64,000 bases of DNA from Rhodococcoides trifolii (GCF_014635345.1 NZ_BMCU01000005.1:186001-250000), one strand, 5' to 3'; positions 20,168-29,668 are shown, counted from the first letter of the stretch. Notes: generated by a model not told the origin, from the sequence alone. Made by a program: numbers and translations.

Positions 20168-21460
20168 ATGGTGCCGACATCGACTCTCCGCGCCCGCTTC
20201 GCCGCCTCGCTGTCCGCGATGTACGGCCGGGAAGTCCCTGCGTACACCACGCTCGTCGAGGTCACCGAGGAGGTCAATCGCGATGTCATGCATCGCGACG
20301 GTGCCGATGCCGAGCGCCTCGGAACCCTTGCACGGGTGTCGGCCGAACGGCACGGCGCCATCCGTGTCGGCACTCCCAACGAGATGCGTTCCGTCGCAAC
20401 CATCTTCGCCGCCTTCGGCATGTACCCCGTGGGGTTCTACGACCTGCGCGACGCGGCCACCCCGATTCCGGTGGTGTCGACGGCGTTCCGGCCTGTCGAC
20501 CCGGACGAATTGTCGCGCAACCCTTTTCGGGTGTTCACCTCGCTCCTGGTGACCGACGATCGGCGCTTCTTCGGTCCTGAACTTCAGGAGCGCCTCGAGA
20601 CCTTTCTGGACGAGCGCACCCTGTTCTCACCGGAACTTCTCGAGCTGGCCGAGCAAGGGGACCTCGACGACTCCGACGCGGACCGGTTCGTCGAACTCGC
20701 CACGGCAGCCTTCGAAATCGGCTCCGAACCGGTCGACCGCGAGTGGTACGACACCCTCGAGGCGGTGTCGTCGGTCGCGGCCGACATCGGCGGGGTGACT
20801 ACCACCCATATCAATCACCTGACTCCGCGTGTCCTCGACATCGACGAGCTCTACACGAGGATGCAGGATCGCGGCATCGAGATGATCGATCGCATCCAGG
20901 GCCCACCGCGGACCGACGGCCCTGCAGTCCTGTTGCGTCAGACGTCGTTTCGGGCGCTCGCCGAACCCAGGACGTTTCGCTCCTCGGACGCAAGCGTGTA
21001 CACCGACTCGCTGCGCGTCCGCTTCGGCGAGGTCGAGGCACGTGGGATCGCACTGACCGAGAAGGGTCGAACGATCTACGACGCCGACGGCGACTACCCG
21101 GACACCGAACCAGAGCTGGCTGCGCAGGACATCGGCTACTTCACCTACTCGATGAATCCCGACCGGCCGCAGGACGATCGACCGGCGGACCTGGCGACGG
21201 CGATCCGGGGCGGGTGGCTGATCCCGAATCCCATTGTCTACGAAGATTTCCTGCCCGCCTCGGCCGCTGGGATCTTCCGGTCGAACCTCACCGGGGACGG
21301 CGCCAAGGACGACGCGAAGCAGGGCTCACCGTGGTCGGTCGACAGGATGTCCGAGGTGATCGGCCGTACCGTGGCCGATCCACACGACCTCTATCGGGCG
21401 CAGTCGACGGCGTCGCTTCAAGCGATGTTGCGCGACGACACCCTCGGAAGCCACTCGTAG
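20168..21460 (+). CDS. DUF1338 protein, HglS/YdcJ-type 2-oxoadipate dioxygenase/decarboxylase-like
   Basis: The protein has about 430 residues and matches the DUF1338 family in its motifs: TTLVEVTEEVN near the start, TTHINHLTPRVLDIDELY with the metal-binding histidines, and a C-terminal region rich in acidic residues. Characterised members (HglS, YdcJ) are Fe(II) enzymes that turn 2-oxoadipate into D-2-hydroxyglutarate in lysine breakdown. Whether this copy does so is inferred from family. I prefer the ATG at 20168 (VPTSTLRARFAASLSAMYG); an earlier ATG at 20126 is possible. It follows the TetR gene closely and its last 43 bases overlap the convergent deacetylase-like gene. Confidence 0.82.
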   Translation: MVPTSTLRARFAASLSAMYGREVPAYTTLVEVTEEVNRDVMHRDGADAERLGTLARVSAERHGAIRVGTPNEMRSVATIFAAFGMYPVGFYDLRDAATPIPVVSTAFRPVDPDELSRNPFRVFTSLLVTDDRRFFGPELQERLETFLDERTLFSPELLELAEQGDLDDSDADRFVELATAAFEIGSEPVDREWYDTLEAVSSVAADIGGVTTTHINHLTPRVLDIDELYTRMQDRGIEMIDRIQGPPRTDGPAVLLRQTSFRALAEPRTFRSSDASVYTDSLRVRFGEVEARGIALTEKGRTIYDADGDYPDTEPELAAQDIGYFTYSMNPDRPQDDRPADLATAIRGGWLIPNPIVYEDFLPASAAGIFRSNLTGDGAKDDAKQGSPWSVDRMSEVIGRTVADPHDLYRAQSTASLQAMLRDDTLGSHS

Positions 21461-22218
21461 AGCGCCGATTCGGCGCCGTGGTACTGAGCGAGGTCGATTG
21501 CGTCGATCAGCGCCTGCCGTGGACCCGGCCGACCGACCTGCTTCGCACTGATGGCGAGCCGCACCACGCCGCCGCGGCGCGCCACTCGTCCGGCACCCAT
21601 GACCAACGCGCGACACCACCAGGGTTCCGTCGTGCCGGGTTCCCAGACGTAGCCGCCGGAACCAGCGCCGAAGCCTTCACCGATTCCGAAGACGCGCGAA
21701 CGTACCGATGTTCCGCGCTCGAGGTCGTGGACGGCGGTAGCTCCAGCCAGCAGGCGGAAACCCGCTGCGGGGAGCGCGGATACGGCACCCGGTGACGCGA
21801 TCCAGCGTGGGGCCGCGAACACCCGCGTGCGCAATCCGATCTCCTCCATCACGCGATCGGCGGCCGTGAGCCGCAACCGTGCTTCATGAGCGGGAAGGGT
21901 GGCGAATTCGGCGCGGCGACGCTTGGTGGCGGCCTGGTCGTAGCCGTGCAACACGATGGCGTCACCGGCCTCCTTGCGCTCGCGCAACCAGTCCTGAGTC
22001 TGCGAATCTTTCGTCAACCGGTACTTGTCCTTGAGGCGAGGCGCCACCAGGAGGGACAGCCGGACACCCTTGTTCGACAGCTCGGAGGCGAACTCGGCAG
22101 CTGCGTCGCGTGTCTCGTCGCGGATTCCCGACACGGAGACGATCAAGCGGGCAGGCCGGAGGCCGGTCGGAGTGACAGGTGCAGGCCGGAGGCCGGTCGG
22201 AGTGACAGGTGCGCTCAT
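21418..22218 (-). CDS. DUF2334 / polysaccharide-deacetylase-like protein with a repeat-derived N-terminus
   Basis: The core RLIVSVSGIRDETRDAAAEF, LSLLVAPRLKDKYRL, GDAIVLHGYDQAATKRRRAEF, LRTRVFAAPRWIASPG fits the DUF2334/NodB-like fold, with His in LHGYD and Asp in VSGIRDET as likely metal ligands. The first 21 residues come from two copies of a 30-bp tandem repeat, each encoding PVTPTGLRPA, so the natural N-terminus may have been altered. The ATG at 22218 lies directly behind a terminator-like hairpin and has no visible Shine-Dalgarno, so translation may be weak or start elsewhere. The 3' end overlaps the convergent DUF1338 gene by 43 bases. Function beyond a possible deacetylase is not known. 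Confidence 0.75.
   Translation of the reverse strand: MSAPVTPTGLRPAPVTPTGLRPARLIVSVSGIRDETRDAAAEFASELSNKGVRLSLLVAPRLKDKYRLTKDSQTQDWLRERKEAGDAIVLHGYDQAATKRRRAEFATLPAHEARLRLTAADRVMEEIGLRTRVFAAPRWIASPGAVSALPAAGFRLLAGATAVHDLERGTSVRSRVFGIGEGFGAGSGGYVWEPGTTEPWWCRALVMGAGRVARRGGVVRLAISAKQVGRPGPRQALIDAIDLAQYHGAESALYEWLPRVSSRNIA
22151..22210 (-). repeat. REP-like element, two exact tandem 30-bp copies
   Basis: Positions 22151-22180 and 22181-22210 are identical. On the minus strand each contains CCGACCGGCCTCCGGCCTGC, the same core found at 26.6, 35.6, 44.1 and 53.2 kb. Here the copies lie inside the 5' end of the DUF2334 reading frame. Confidence 0.85.
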
Positions 22219-22222
22219 ACGA

Positions 22223-22254
22223 AAACCGTCGCACACCAGGGTGTACGACGGTTT
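22223..22254 (-). terminator. Rho-independent terminator after glutathione peroxidase
   Basis: Reading the minus strand, AAACCGTCG pairs with CGACGGTTT and ACACC with GGTGT around a 2-base loop with one mismatch between stems, followed by TTTTCG. It lies 26 bases past the gpx stop and ends a few bases before the next ATG. Confidence 0.72.
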
Positions 22255-22279
22255 CTGTCGATGTTGACTCCAGCTGAAC

Positions 22280-22780
22280 TCAGAGCGTCCGGACGGGGAG
22301 CACCTTGTCGATCGCGGCGATGATCTCGGGAGCGTCGGGCTCGGTCCGGGGGCGGAACCGCCCGGCAACCGTGCCGTCGGGAGCAATGAGGAACTTCTCG
22401 AAGTTCCACTGAATGGCGCCGGCTTCGCCGTCTGCGTCGGGAGTCTGCGTCAACTCTGCGTACAGCGGGTGTTGATCGTCCCCGTTGACGTCGACTTTCT
22501 CCATCAAGGGAAAGGTGACTCCGTACGTGGTGGAGCAGAAGGTTTCGATCTCTTCCGCCGAGCCCGGTTCTTGGCCACCGAACTGATTGCAGGGCACTCC
22601 GATGACCGTGAGGCCCCGGTCGGAGTACTCCTTGGCCAGCTGCTCGAGCTTGGTGTATTGCGGGGTCAGGCCGCATTTCGAGGCCACATTGACCAGCAAC
22701 ACCGCGCGGCCGTCGTACTCCTCCAGGGAGGTCGGCGCCCCGCCCAGCGTGTTGATGCCGATGTTCTGCAGTTCAGTCAT
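22280..22780 (-). CDS. Glutathione-peroxidase-family thiol peroxidase
   Basis: This is a 166-residue peroxidase that reduces peroxides. The peroxidatic cysteine is C36 in VASKCGLTPQY, the conserved glutamine is in PCNQFGGQEPG, and the Trp-Asn pair is in IQWNFEKFLI. A further cysteine in EEIETFCSTT sits where thioredoxin-dependent members keep the resolving cysteine, so the reductant is more likely thioredoxin or mycoredoxin than glutathione (family inference). The ATG at 22780 is preceded by a weak GGTGG. It has its own terminator and probably its own promoter, since a terminator for dctA lies upstream. Confidence 0.92.
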   Translation of the reverse strand: MTELQNIGINTLGGAPTSLEEYDGRAVLLVNVASKCGLTPQYTKLEQLAKEYSDRGLTVIGVPCNQFGGQEPGSAEEIETFCSTTYGVTFPLMEKVDVNGDDQHPLYAELTQTPDADGEAGAIQWNFEKFLIAPDGTVAGRFRPRTEPDAPEIIAAIDKVLPVRTL

Positions 22781-22843
22781 TGCGCCACCGTATCTGATGC
22801 CTTCCGGCCGGGCTCCGGCCAACCCGCAGCGGCAACGACGAAC

Positions 22844-22876
22844 TGCCCGACAGGATCGCAGGGATCCTGTCGGGCA
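22844..22876 (-). terminator. Strong hairpin after dctA
   Basis: TGCCCGACAGGATC and GATCCTGTCGGGCA form a perfect 14-bp stem with a 5-base loop, 20 bases past the dctA stop on the minus strand. No long T-run follows, so it may act as a weak terminator or an mRNA 3' stabiliser. Confidence 0.7.
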
Positions 22877-22895
22877 GACGGTCGGTTTTCGAAAG

Positions 22896-24278
22896 TCAGG
22901 CTTTGGTCATCTCCGGCTTCGATTCGGGCTCGCGTGCGGCGCCGTGACCGTCGTCGACCATGGTGGTCTCGTCGAACGGGAGCTTGCCGTCCAGAACGTC
23001 CTTGACTCGCTCGGCGTCGATCGTCTTCGTCCAGGTTCCGACCAGCAGGGTGGCCACGGCGTTACCGGAGAAGTTGGTGACGGCGCGGGCTTCGGACATG
23101 AACCGGTCGATGCCGACGATGAGGCCGATACCGTCGACCAGTTCGGGGCGGTGGCTCTGCAGTCCACCGGCCAGGGTGGCGAGACCGGCGCCGCTGACGC
23201 CGGCTGCACCCTTGCTGGCGATGATCATGAACAGCAGGAGCGAGAGCTGCTCCGGGATCGAGAGCGGCAGGTTCATGGCGTCGGCAATGAAGATCGAGGC
23301 CATGGTCAGGTAGATCGCGGTGCCGTCGAGGTTGAACGAGTATCCGGTCGGGACAACGATTCCCACGGTGGTGCGCTCGACTCCGACGTGCTCCATCTTG
23401 GCAATGAGTCGCGGCAGTGCCGACTCGGACGAGGAGGTGGCGACGATGAGCAGGTATTCACGGGCCAAGTACTTGACCAGCTTGAAGATCGACGTTCCGG
23501 CGACGAAGCGCAGGATCAGGCCCAGGAAGCCGAAGACGAAGATGGCGCAGGTGATGTAGAAGGCGAGCATCAGGGTGCCGAGCTGAATGACGGCGTCGAA
23601 TCCGGTGGCGCCGACCACGCCGGCGATGGCGCCGAAGGCACCGATCGGGGCGAGCCAGAGGATGCCGGCGAGGATGCGGAAGACCAGCTTCTGGACGATG
23701 CCGATGCCACGAAGAAGCGGCTCACCCTGCTTGCCCATGGCCTGGATGCCGAAGCCGACGAGCAAGGCGACGAACAGTGTCTGCAGGACGCTGCCCTCGG
23801 TGAGCGACGACAGCAGGGACGTCGGAATGATGTCCTGGATGAAGTCGAGGGTCCCGCCTGCGCCCTCTGCTGCATCCAACGCCTTGTCGACTGCCGGGGT
23901 GGTGCCGGTCGGGATGTTCAGACCGGTACCGGGCTGAATGAGGTTGCCGACGACCATGCCGATGCCCAGCGCGATGGTGGACATCGAGAGGAAGTAGGCC
24001 AAGGCGAGGCCGCCGACTTTTCCGACGCTGGCAGCGGCGCGGACCGAGCCGATGCCGAGCACGATGGTGCAGAAGATGACCGGGCTGATCATCATCTTGA
24101 TGAGGCTGACGAAGATCGTGCCGAGGACGGCCAGTTCGACGCCGACTCCCTTGGCGACGAGACCGACGATGACACCGGCCACGACCGCGATGATGACCGC
24201 GATGTAGAGCCAGTGGGTCTTGTCTCTCTTCTTCTTCACCGGCGGGTAGGCAGACCGGTCGTCCAGGCTGGAGCTCAT
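22896..24278 (-). CDS. dctA: C4-dicarboxylate/cation symporter, DctA family
   Basis: This is an inner-membrane symporter of the DAACS family (about 460 residues, eight helices plus re-entrant loops) that takes up succinate, fumarate, malate or related acids with protons or sodium. Visible signatures include the serine-rich hairpin IVATSSSESALPRLIAKME, VVPTGYSFNLDGTAIYLTMAS, and IASKGAAGVSGAGLATLA. The N-terminus VKKKRDKTHWLYIAVIIAVV is cytoplasmic then membrane. It is divergent from a CitA/DcuS-type sensor kinase gene across 136 bases, the usual arrangement for an inducible dicarboxylate transporter and its two-component regulator. Confidence 0.92.
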   Translation of the reverse strand: MSSSLDDRSAYPPVKKKRDKTHWLYIAVIIAVVAGVIVGLVAKGVGVELAVLGTIFVSLIKMMISPVIFCTIVLGIGSVRAAASVGKVGGLALAYFLSMSTIALGIGMVVGNLIQPGTGLNIPTGTTPAVDKALDAAEGAGGTLDFIQDIIPTSLLSSLTEGSVLQTLFVALLVGFGIQAMGKQGEPLLRGIGIVQKLVFRILAGILWLAPIGAFGAIAGVVGATGFDAVIQLGTLMLAFYITCAIFVFGFLGLILRFVAGTSIFKLVKYLAREYLLIVATSSSESALPRLIAKMEHVGVERTTVGIVVPTGYSFNLDGTAIYLTMASIFIADAMNLPLSIPEQLSLLLFMIIASKGAAGVSGAGLATLAGGLQSHRPELVDGIGLIVGIDRFMSEARAVTNFSGNAVATLLVGTWTKTIDAERVKDVLDGKLPFDETTMVDDGHGAAREPESKPEMTKA

Positions 24279-24359
24279 GGGTGTTCCTTAGGATTCGAGG
24301 TGAAGCGGAGGAGCGTGAGGCGTGTCACGCTCGGTGTAGTCAAATACTCGCCCATCCAA

Positions 24360-24400
24360 GTGACCCGAGTCACCCATATGTAAATTTGTTTCACGAAACA
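24360..24400. promoter_or_regulatory. Two inverted repeats in the dctA / sensor-kinase divergent promoter
   Basis: At 24360-24373, GTGA-N6-TCAC matches the half-site spacing of CRP/GlxR-type sites. At 24387-24400, TGTTTC-AC-GAAACA is a perfect 6+2+6 palindrome. Both lie between the two start codons. A CRP-family site would fit carbon-source control and the second could bind the response regulator; both assignments are inference. Confidence 0.55.
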
Positions 24401-24414
24401 GATCGGAGGAACAG

Positions 24415-25953
24415 ATGGCTCGCGAATCGAGGAGCGTCGCCCGCCAGCTGTTCGTCTGGCAACTGGCCGCCATCGTCGTCCTCGTTGCACTCGGCGGCAC
24501 CTTGGCACTGATCAACGAGCGACATGACAGCGACGCCGCCACGCGTCGGCAGGTCGTCGCCATCGCAGTCTCCCTCGCGTCGACGCCGTCGACGACAGCA
24601 GCAATCGAGTCCCCCGACCCCACCGCGCTGCTCCAACCGGTGACGGAGCAGATTCGCAAAGCCAACGACGTGGACTTCATCGTGGTGATGGCGCCGGATC
24701 GCACGCGATTCACCCACACCACCGTCGACCTGATCGGAAAACCGTTCACAGGCAACATCGACCGAGCCCTGGCAGGGGAGACGTTCACCGAGACCTATGT
24801 GGGCTCGCTCGGACCGTCCATTCGATCCGTCACGCCGGTGTACGACGGTGACCGAGTCGTCGGGTTGGTCTCGGCCGGGCTGACCCGAGAGAAGATCACC
24901 GACCGGTTCGTGTCGGGCCTGCCCGTGTTTCTCGGCGCCCTGGCCGGCGCACTGGCGCTGGCCGTCGTCGCATCGGGTGCGCTGAGCCGGCGGTTGCGTC
25001 GCCAGACTCTCGGAATGGCGCCCGACGAGCTGCGCCGGATGTACGAGCACAACGACGCTGTACTGCACTCGATCGGGGAGGGTCTGATCGTGTGGGATTC
25101 GGACGATCGGGCCGACGTGGTCAACGACGAGGCACGGCGACTGTTGAACCTGGCCGACGGACCGGTGAAGCGATCGGACCTCCCGGAATCGTTGCAGCAG
25201 AAAGATTCTGCCGGGATGCATCTGACCGACACCCGAATCCTGGTGGTCGACGAGGTGCCCGTGATGTGGCAGGGCCGGCAGCTGGGAACGGTCATGACGA
25301 TCCGTGATCACACGGAGTTGCAGCGTGTCACAGGTGAACTGGACTCCATGACGACGTTCGCCGAGTCGCTGCGCTCGCAGGCTCACGAGTCCGCGAACCG
25401 ATTGCACACGGTGATCACGATGGTCGAGCTCGGCCGGGCCGAGGAAGCGGTCGAGTTCGCGACCGCGGAGCTGGAACTCTCGCAACACTTGATCGATCGC
25501 CTGATGAACACCGTGACCGAGCCGGCTGTGGCCGCGCTCCTTCTCGGGAAGATCAGCCAGGCGGCGGAGCAGGGGGTGGAGCTGACGGTCACCGAGGACA
25601 CCGCACTGGGCTCGACCGGATCGGATCCACGCGAATTGGTCACTCTGGCAGGCAATCTGATAGACAATGCCATCGACGCCTCCAAGGCGTCGGATCAACC
25701 CTGGGTGGAGGTGACGGTGCGCGAGCGTGACAGTCACCTCGTCGTGCAGGTCGCGGACAGCGGACCGGGAATGAACCCGGACGCACTCGGAGCAGCCCGT
25801 GCGCGCGGTTTCTCCACCAAATCCGGTTCGCGCGGACTGGGACTGGCGTTGGTCAGCCAGGTCGTCGCCCGCCACGGCGGCACTCTCACGGCCGAGAATT
25901 CCTACGGCTCAGTGGTGACGGCAACGATTCCTCTGGTCGGAGCGAAGCAGTGA
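24415..25953 (+). CDS. Sensor histidine kinase, CitA/DcuS family
   Basis: This is a membrane kinase of 512 residues. It has transmembrane helices near residues 10-32 and 168-190 enclosing an extracytoplasmic PAS-like sensor of about 135 residues, then a cytoplasmic PAS domain (about 205-310), a SpoOB-like dimerisation helix with the phospho-accepting His in SQAHESANRLHTV, and a HATPase with NLIDNAIDASK (N box) and GSRGLGLALV (G box). The site GGAGGA sits 5 bases before the ATG. It overlaps the response-regulator GTG by 4 bases and is divergent from dctA. By family it should sense extracellular di- or tricarboxylates and control dctA. Confidence 0.93.
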   Translation: MARESRSVARQLFVWQLAAIVVLVALGGTLALINERHDSDAATRRQVVAIAVSLASTPSTTAAIESPDPTALLQPVTEQIRKANDVDFIVVMAPDRTRFTHTTVDLIGKPFTGNIDRALAGETFTETYVGSLGPSIRSVTPVYDGDRVVGLVSAGLTREKITDRFVSGLPVFLGALAGALALAVVASGALSRRLRRQTLGMAPDELRRMYEHNDAVLHSIGEGLIVWDSDDRADVVNDEARRLLNLADGPVKRSDLPESLQQKDSAGMHLTDTRILVVDEVPVMWQGRQLGTVMTIRDHTELQRVTGELDSMTTFAESLRSQAHESANRLHTVITMVELGRAEEAVEFATAELELSQHLIDRLMNTVTEPAVAALLLGKISQAAEQGVELTVTEDTALGSTGSDPRELVTLAGNLIDNAIDASKASDQPWVEVTVRERDSHLVVQVADSGPGMNPDALGAARARGFSTKSGSRGLGLALVSQVVARHGGTLTAENSYGSVVTATIPLVGAKQ

Positions 25954-26639
25954 TCCGCGTTCTCATCGTCGAGGACGAACCCCTCATTGCCGAAGCCCAC
26001 GCAACCTACGTCGGTCGCGTCACGGGATTCGAGGTCGCCGGCATGGTCCACACGGCGGCGGCGGCGATGCGCGCCGCAGCCAATGCGATTGCGGCCGATC
26101 GGCCCATCGATTTGGTGCTCCTCGACATCGGCCTCCCCGACGCGAACGGCGTCGATGTCGCGGCCGCCCTCGGTGGACTGCGGCCCGGTCCCGACGTCAT
26201 CGCGATCACGTCCGAGCGCGACCTTGCCGTGGTGCGGTCTGCAGTCGCGCACGGGGTGGTGCTCTACCTGCTCAAACCCTTCACGTTCGCGGCGTTTCGC
26301 GACAAGCTCGAGCGCTACCAGGAGTTCCGCACTGCCTTGGCGAACAGCGACACCGCCGTCAGCCAACGCGACATCGACCGCGCGATGGCCTCCCTTCGCA
26401 CTGCCGACGAGCGCGCCGCAGCTCCCAAAGGCATTGCTCCGCAGACACTCTCCGAGATCTCGAACACCGTCAAGTCTCGGCCCGAGGGCATGGGAGCGTC
26501 CGAGGCCGCCAAAGCGGTGGGCGTCTCGCGCGTCACCGCGTGGCGTTACCTCGAACGCCTGGCCGACGACGGGATAGTCGAACGGCACACCGAGTACGGG
26601 CGTGCCGGGCGACCTCAGATCCGCTACACCTGGCGCTGA
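25950..26639 (+). CDS. Response regulator, DcuR/CitB family
   Basis: This is the cognate partner of the upstream kinase (GTGA overlap). The receiver domain covers about residues 1-120 with acidic pocket EDE at 8-10 and phosphoacceptor D59 in LVLLDIGLPD; the conserved lysine is in YLLKPF. The C-terminal output domain has a winged/HTH motif GASEAAKAVGVSRVTAWRYLERLADDGIVERH, typical of this family. It likely activates dctA from the divergent promoter. Confidence 0.92.
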   Translation: MIRVLIVEDEPLIAEAHATYVGRVTGFEVAGMVHTAAAAMRAAANAIAADRPIDLVLLDIGLPDANGVDVAAALGGLRPGPDVIAITSERDLAVVRSAVAHGVVLYLLKPFTFAAFRDKLERYQEFRTALANSDTAVSQRDIDRAMASLRTADERAAAPKGIAPQTLSEISNTVKSRPEGMGASEAAKAVGVSRVTAWRYLERLADDGIVERHTEYGRAGRPQIRYTWR

Positions 26640-26644
26640 TCGAA

Positions 26645-26670
26645 TTCCGGCCGGCCTCCGGCCTTCCCGC
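26645..26670 (+). repeat. REP-like element, single copy
   Basis: The core CCGGCCTCCGGCCTTCCCGC lies in the 30-base gap between two convergent stop codons (response regulator and oligopeptidase B). It is the same family as at 22.2, 35.6, 44.1 and 53.2 kb. GGCC-TCC-GGCC can form a short hairpin. Confidence 0.75.
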
Positions 26671-28787
26671 TAGGCCGCCCCGGTCCGCGCGATGATCCAC
26701 GCGTACTCGAACGCCACCTCGCGCCACTTCTCGTACCGCCCGCTGACACCGCCGTGGCCCGCACTCATCTCGGTCTTGAGCAGTACCTCGGAATCCCCGG
26801 TCTTCGTCGACCGCAGCGCCGCAACCCATTTCGCGGGCTCAACGTAGAGCACTCGGGTGTCGTTGATGCTCGTGATGGCGAGGATGGCCGGGTAGTCCTT
26901 GGCCTCGATGTTCTCGTAGGGGCTGTAGGACTTCATGTAGTCGTAGATCTCTTTGCTCTCCAACGGGTTTCCCCATTCGTCCCACTCGATCACCGTCAGC
27001 GGCAGTGACGGGTCGAGGATGGAGGTCAGCGGGTCGACGAACGGCACGTTGGCGAGAATGCCCGAGAACAGCTCCGGCGCCAGGTTTGCCACCGCGCCCA
27101 TCAGGAGGCCACCGGCGCTGCCACCGTCGGCCACCAGATGTTCGTTGTCGGCGCGACCGGCTTCGGTGAGATACTCTGCGGCAGCGACGAAGTCGGTGAA
27201 CGTGTTCTTCTTCGTCGTCATCTTGCCGTTCTCGTACCACTGGCGGCCCATCTCACCGCCGCCGCGCACGTGGGCGATGACGAACACGATGCCGCGATCG
27301 AGCAGCGACAATCGTGCGACGGAGAACGACGGGTCCATGCTGGCCTCGTAGGAGCCGTACCCGTAGAGCAGTGTGGGCACCACACCCGTTGCCGGTACGT
27401 CCTTGCGGCTGACGACGGACAGCGGGATCTTCGTGCCGTCCTCCGCGGTCGCCCATTCGCGGCGTTGCTCGTACTTCGACGGATCGAAGTCGCCGAGTAC
27501 GGGCTGCGACTTGCGCAGGATGCGCTCACCCGTGGCCAGGTCGTAGTCGTACACCTGCGACGGGGTGATGAACGAGGTGTATCCGAACCGCAGCAGCGGC
27601 GCAGTCCATTCCGGGTTCCCGCCCAGTCCGACGGAGAACAGTTCCTCGTCGAACTCGAGTTCGGTCACCTCACCGTAACCGTCGGGACCCAACGGCCACA
27701 GAGCAATACGAGTCAGCGCTTCGCGACGGTAGGACACGACGAGGTGGTCCGCGAACGCGTCGACCTCTTCTAGTCGGACGGTGTCGCGGTGCGGGATCAG
27801 CACCGTCATGTCGGTCGGGTCCGACACCGGAGCGTCGGCCAGGACGAAGTTCTCCGCCTTGATCCCGTCGACCACGTCGTTGTGGAGGATGACGAACCGG
27901 TCCTCCCCTCCGACGACGGCGTGCTCCGCGCTGTACTCGACGCCCTCTCGACGCGGGAGGATGACCTTGAATTCACCGGTGGGATCGTCGGCTTCGAGAT
28001 ACCAGCCTTCGGTGGTGACCTTGGATCCGACCCAAATCATCAGGTACTTGTCACTACGGGTGCCGCCGAACCCGACCCAGTACGCCTCGTCGGGTTCCTC
28101 GAAGACCTTGACGTCCTCGGACGCAGAAGTACCCAGCTTGTGTCGCCACACCTTGTCGGGTCGCCACGCCTCGTCGACGGTTTGGTAGAAAAGGTACTGC
28201 TGGTCGGTCGACCAGGTGGCACCGGGCGCGGTGTTCGGAATCTCGTCGGAAAGCATCTCGTACGTGCGAAGGTCCTTGACGCGCAACGTGTACCGCTCGT
28301 CGCCCGCAGTGTCCACGGAGTACGCGAGTAGGTGCCCGTCGTCGCTCACCGAGAAGGCACCGAGGGAGAAGAAGTCGTGTCCCTCGGCCTCGACGTTCGC
28401 GTCGAGCACGATCTCTTCCCCGGGAACGTCGGCACCGACGGCGAGGTCGGGTGGCGTCCAGTCGTCCGGAGAGTCGACGGGGCAGCGGCACTGCATGCCG
28501 TAGCTCTTGCCCTCGGTGGTGCGGCCGTAGTACCACCACGACCCGCGGCGAGTGGGTACCGACAGATCCGTCTCCTGCGTACGGGACTTGATCTCGTCGA
28601 AGATCTTGGTGCGCAACGGTTCCAGATCAGCGGTCTGCTGATCGGTGTACGCGTTCTCCGCTTCGAGGTAGGCGATCACCTCGGGATCTTCCTTCGCGCG
28701 GAGCCATTCGTAGTTGTCGACGAACGTGTCGCCGTGATGCGTCCGCTCGAGCGGCACGGTCTTTGCGATCGGAGGTGTGACGGTCAT
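26670..28787 (-). CDS. ptrB: Oligopeptidase B (S9 prolyl-oligopeptidase family)
   Basis: This is a cytoplasmic serine peptidase of about 705 residues cutting short peptides after basic residues. An N-terminal beta-propeller (about 70-400) is followed by the alpha/beta-hydrolase domain. The catalytic serine is in [11 protein letters not shown], the Asp in [12 protein letters not shown], and the His in [11 protein letters not shown]. The ATG at 28787 overlaps the purC stop (ATGA), so it is the second gene of purC-ptrB. M. tuberculosis keeps ptrB next to purC as well, though split in two; here it is intact. Confidence 0.94.
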   Translation of the reverse strand: MTVTPPIAKTVPLERTHHGDTFVDNYEWLRAKEDPEVIAYLEAENAYTDQQTADLEPLRTKIFDEIKSRTQETDLSVPTRRGSWWYYGRTTEGKSYGMQCRCPVDSPDDWTPPDLAVGADVPGEEIVLDANVEAEGHDFFSLGAFSVSDDGHLLAYSVDTAGDERYTLRVKDLRTYEMLSDEIPNTAPGATWSTDQQYLFYQTVDEAWRPDKVWRHKLGTSASEDVKVFEEPDEAYWVGFGGTRSDKYLMIWVGSKVTTEGWYLEADDPTGEFKVILPRREGVEYSAEHAVVGGEDRFVILHNDVVDGIKAENFVLADAPVSDPTDMTVLIPHRDTVRLEEVDAFADHLVVSYRREALTRIALWPLGPDGYGEVTELEFDEELFSVGLGGNPEWTAPLLRFGYTSFITPSQVYDYDLATGERILRKSQPVLGDFDPSKYEQRREWATAEDGTKIPLSVVSRKDVPATGVVPTLLYGYGSYEASMDPSFSVARLSLLDRGIVFVIAHVRGGGEMGRQWYENGKMTTKKNTFTDFVAAAEYLTEAGRADNEHLVADGGSAGGLLMGAVANLAPELFSGILANVPFVDPLTSILDPSLPLTVIEWDEWGNPLESKEIYDYMKSYSPYENIEAKDYPAILAITSINDTRVLYVEPAKWVAALRSTKTGDSEVLLKTEMSAGHGGVSGRYEKWREVAFEYAWIIARTGAA

Positions 28788-29668
28788 GGTGTAACCCAAT
28801 CGTTGAAGTTCAGGCCCGAAATGCGTTCGTAGGCTTCGATGTAGCGCGCGCGGGTTGCGTCGACGATGTCGGCCGGCAGCGGAGGCGGAGGCCCGTCACC
28901 GGCTCGGTCCCAACCCGACTCCCCCGTGAGCCAGTCGCGGACGAACTGCTTGTCGAAGCTGGGCTGCACTCTGCCCGGCTCGTATCCATCCGCGGGCCAG
29001 TAGCGTGACGAGTCGGGTGTCAGCACCTCGTCGGCAAGGACCAAGGTGCCGTCGGCGTCGACACCGAACTCGAACTTGGTGTCCGCCAGTATGATTCCGC
29101 GGGTCGCGGCGTAACGCGCTGCGCGCTCGTAGATGTCGACGGTGGCGGTCCGGAGGTTCTCGGCCAGTTCGGGACCCAGTGCGTCGACCACCGCAGCGAA
29201 GTCGACGTTCTCGTCGTGATCACCGAGTTCGGCCTTGGATGCAGGGGTGAAGATGGGCTCGGGCAGCTTGCTCGCCTCGACCAGGCCGTCCGGAAGCGAC
29301 ACCCCACAGACCGAGCCTGTGGCCTCGTAGTCGGAGAGCCCGGACCCGGTCAGGTAGCCGCGCGCCACACACTCGATGGGCGCCATCTTCAGGGTCCGCA
29401 CCACCAGCGCACGCCCGAGCAGATCCTGTGGAATGCGCTCGTCCTCGGCATCGCCGGCGAGATGGTTGACCCCCCCGAGCAAATCGAAGAAGAAGACGCT
29501 CATCGCCGTCAGGACGCGACCCTTGTCCGGGATCGGCGTGGACAGGATGTGGTCGTAGGCCGAGATGCGGTCACTGGCCACGAGGAGGAGATGGTCGTCG
29601 TCGACGCGATACAGATCGCGGACCTTACCGCCCGCTACATGCGGGTACTGCGAAAGTGGGGGACGCAC
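28784..29668 (-). CDS. purC: SAICAR synthetase (phosphoribosylaminoimidazole-succinocarboxamide synthase)
   Basis: This enzyme joins aspartate to CAIR in an ATP-dependent step of purine synthesis. The motifs [36 protein letters not shown] and [10 protein letters not shown] are diagnostic, and the length of 294 residues is normal. It is the first gene of purC-ptrB, divergent from the MFS exporter with 59 bases between start codons. Confidence 0.97.
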   Translation of the reverse strand: MRPPLSQYPHVAGGKVRDLYRVDDDHLLLVASDRISAYDHILSTPIPDKGRVLTAMSVFFFDLLGGVNHLAGDAEDERIPQDLLGRALVVRTLKMAPIECVARGYLTGSGLSDYEATGSVCGVSLPDGLVEASKLPEPIFTPASKAELGDHDENVDFAAVVDALGPELAENLRTATVDIYERAARYAATRGIILADTKFEFGVDADGTLVLADEVLTPDSSRYWPADGYEPGRVQPSFDKQFVRDWLTGESGWDRAGDGPPPPLPADIVDATRARYIEAYERISGLNFNDWVTP

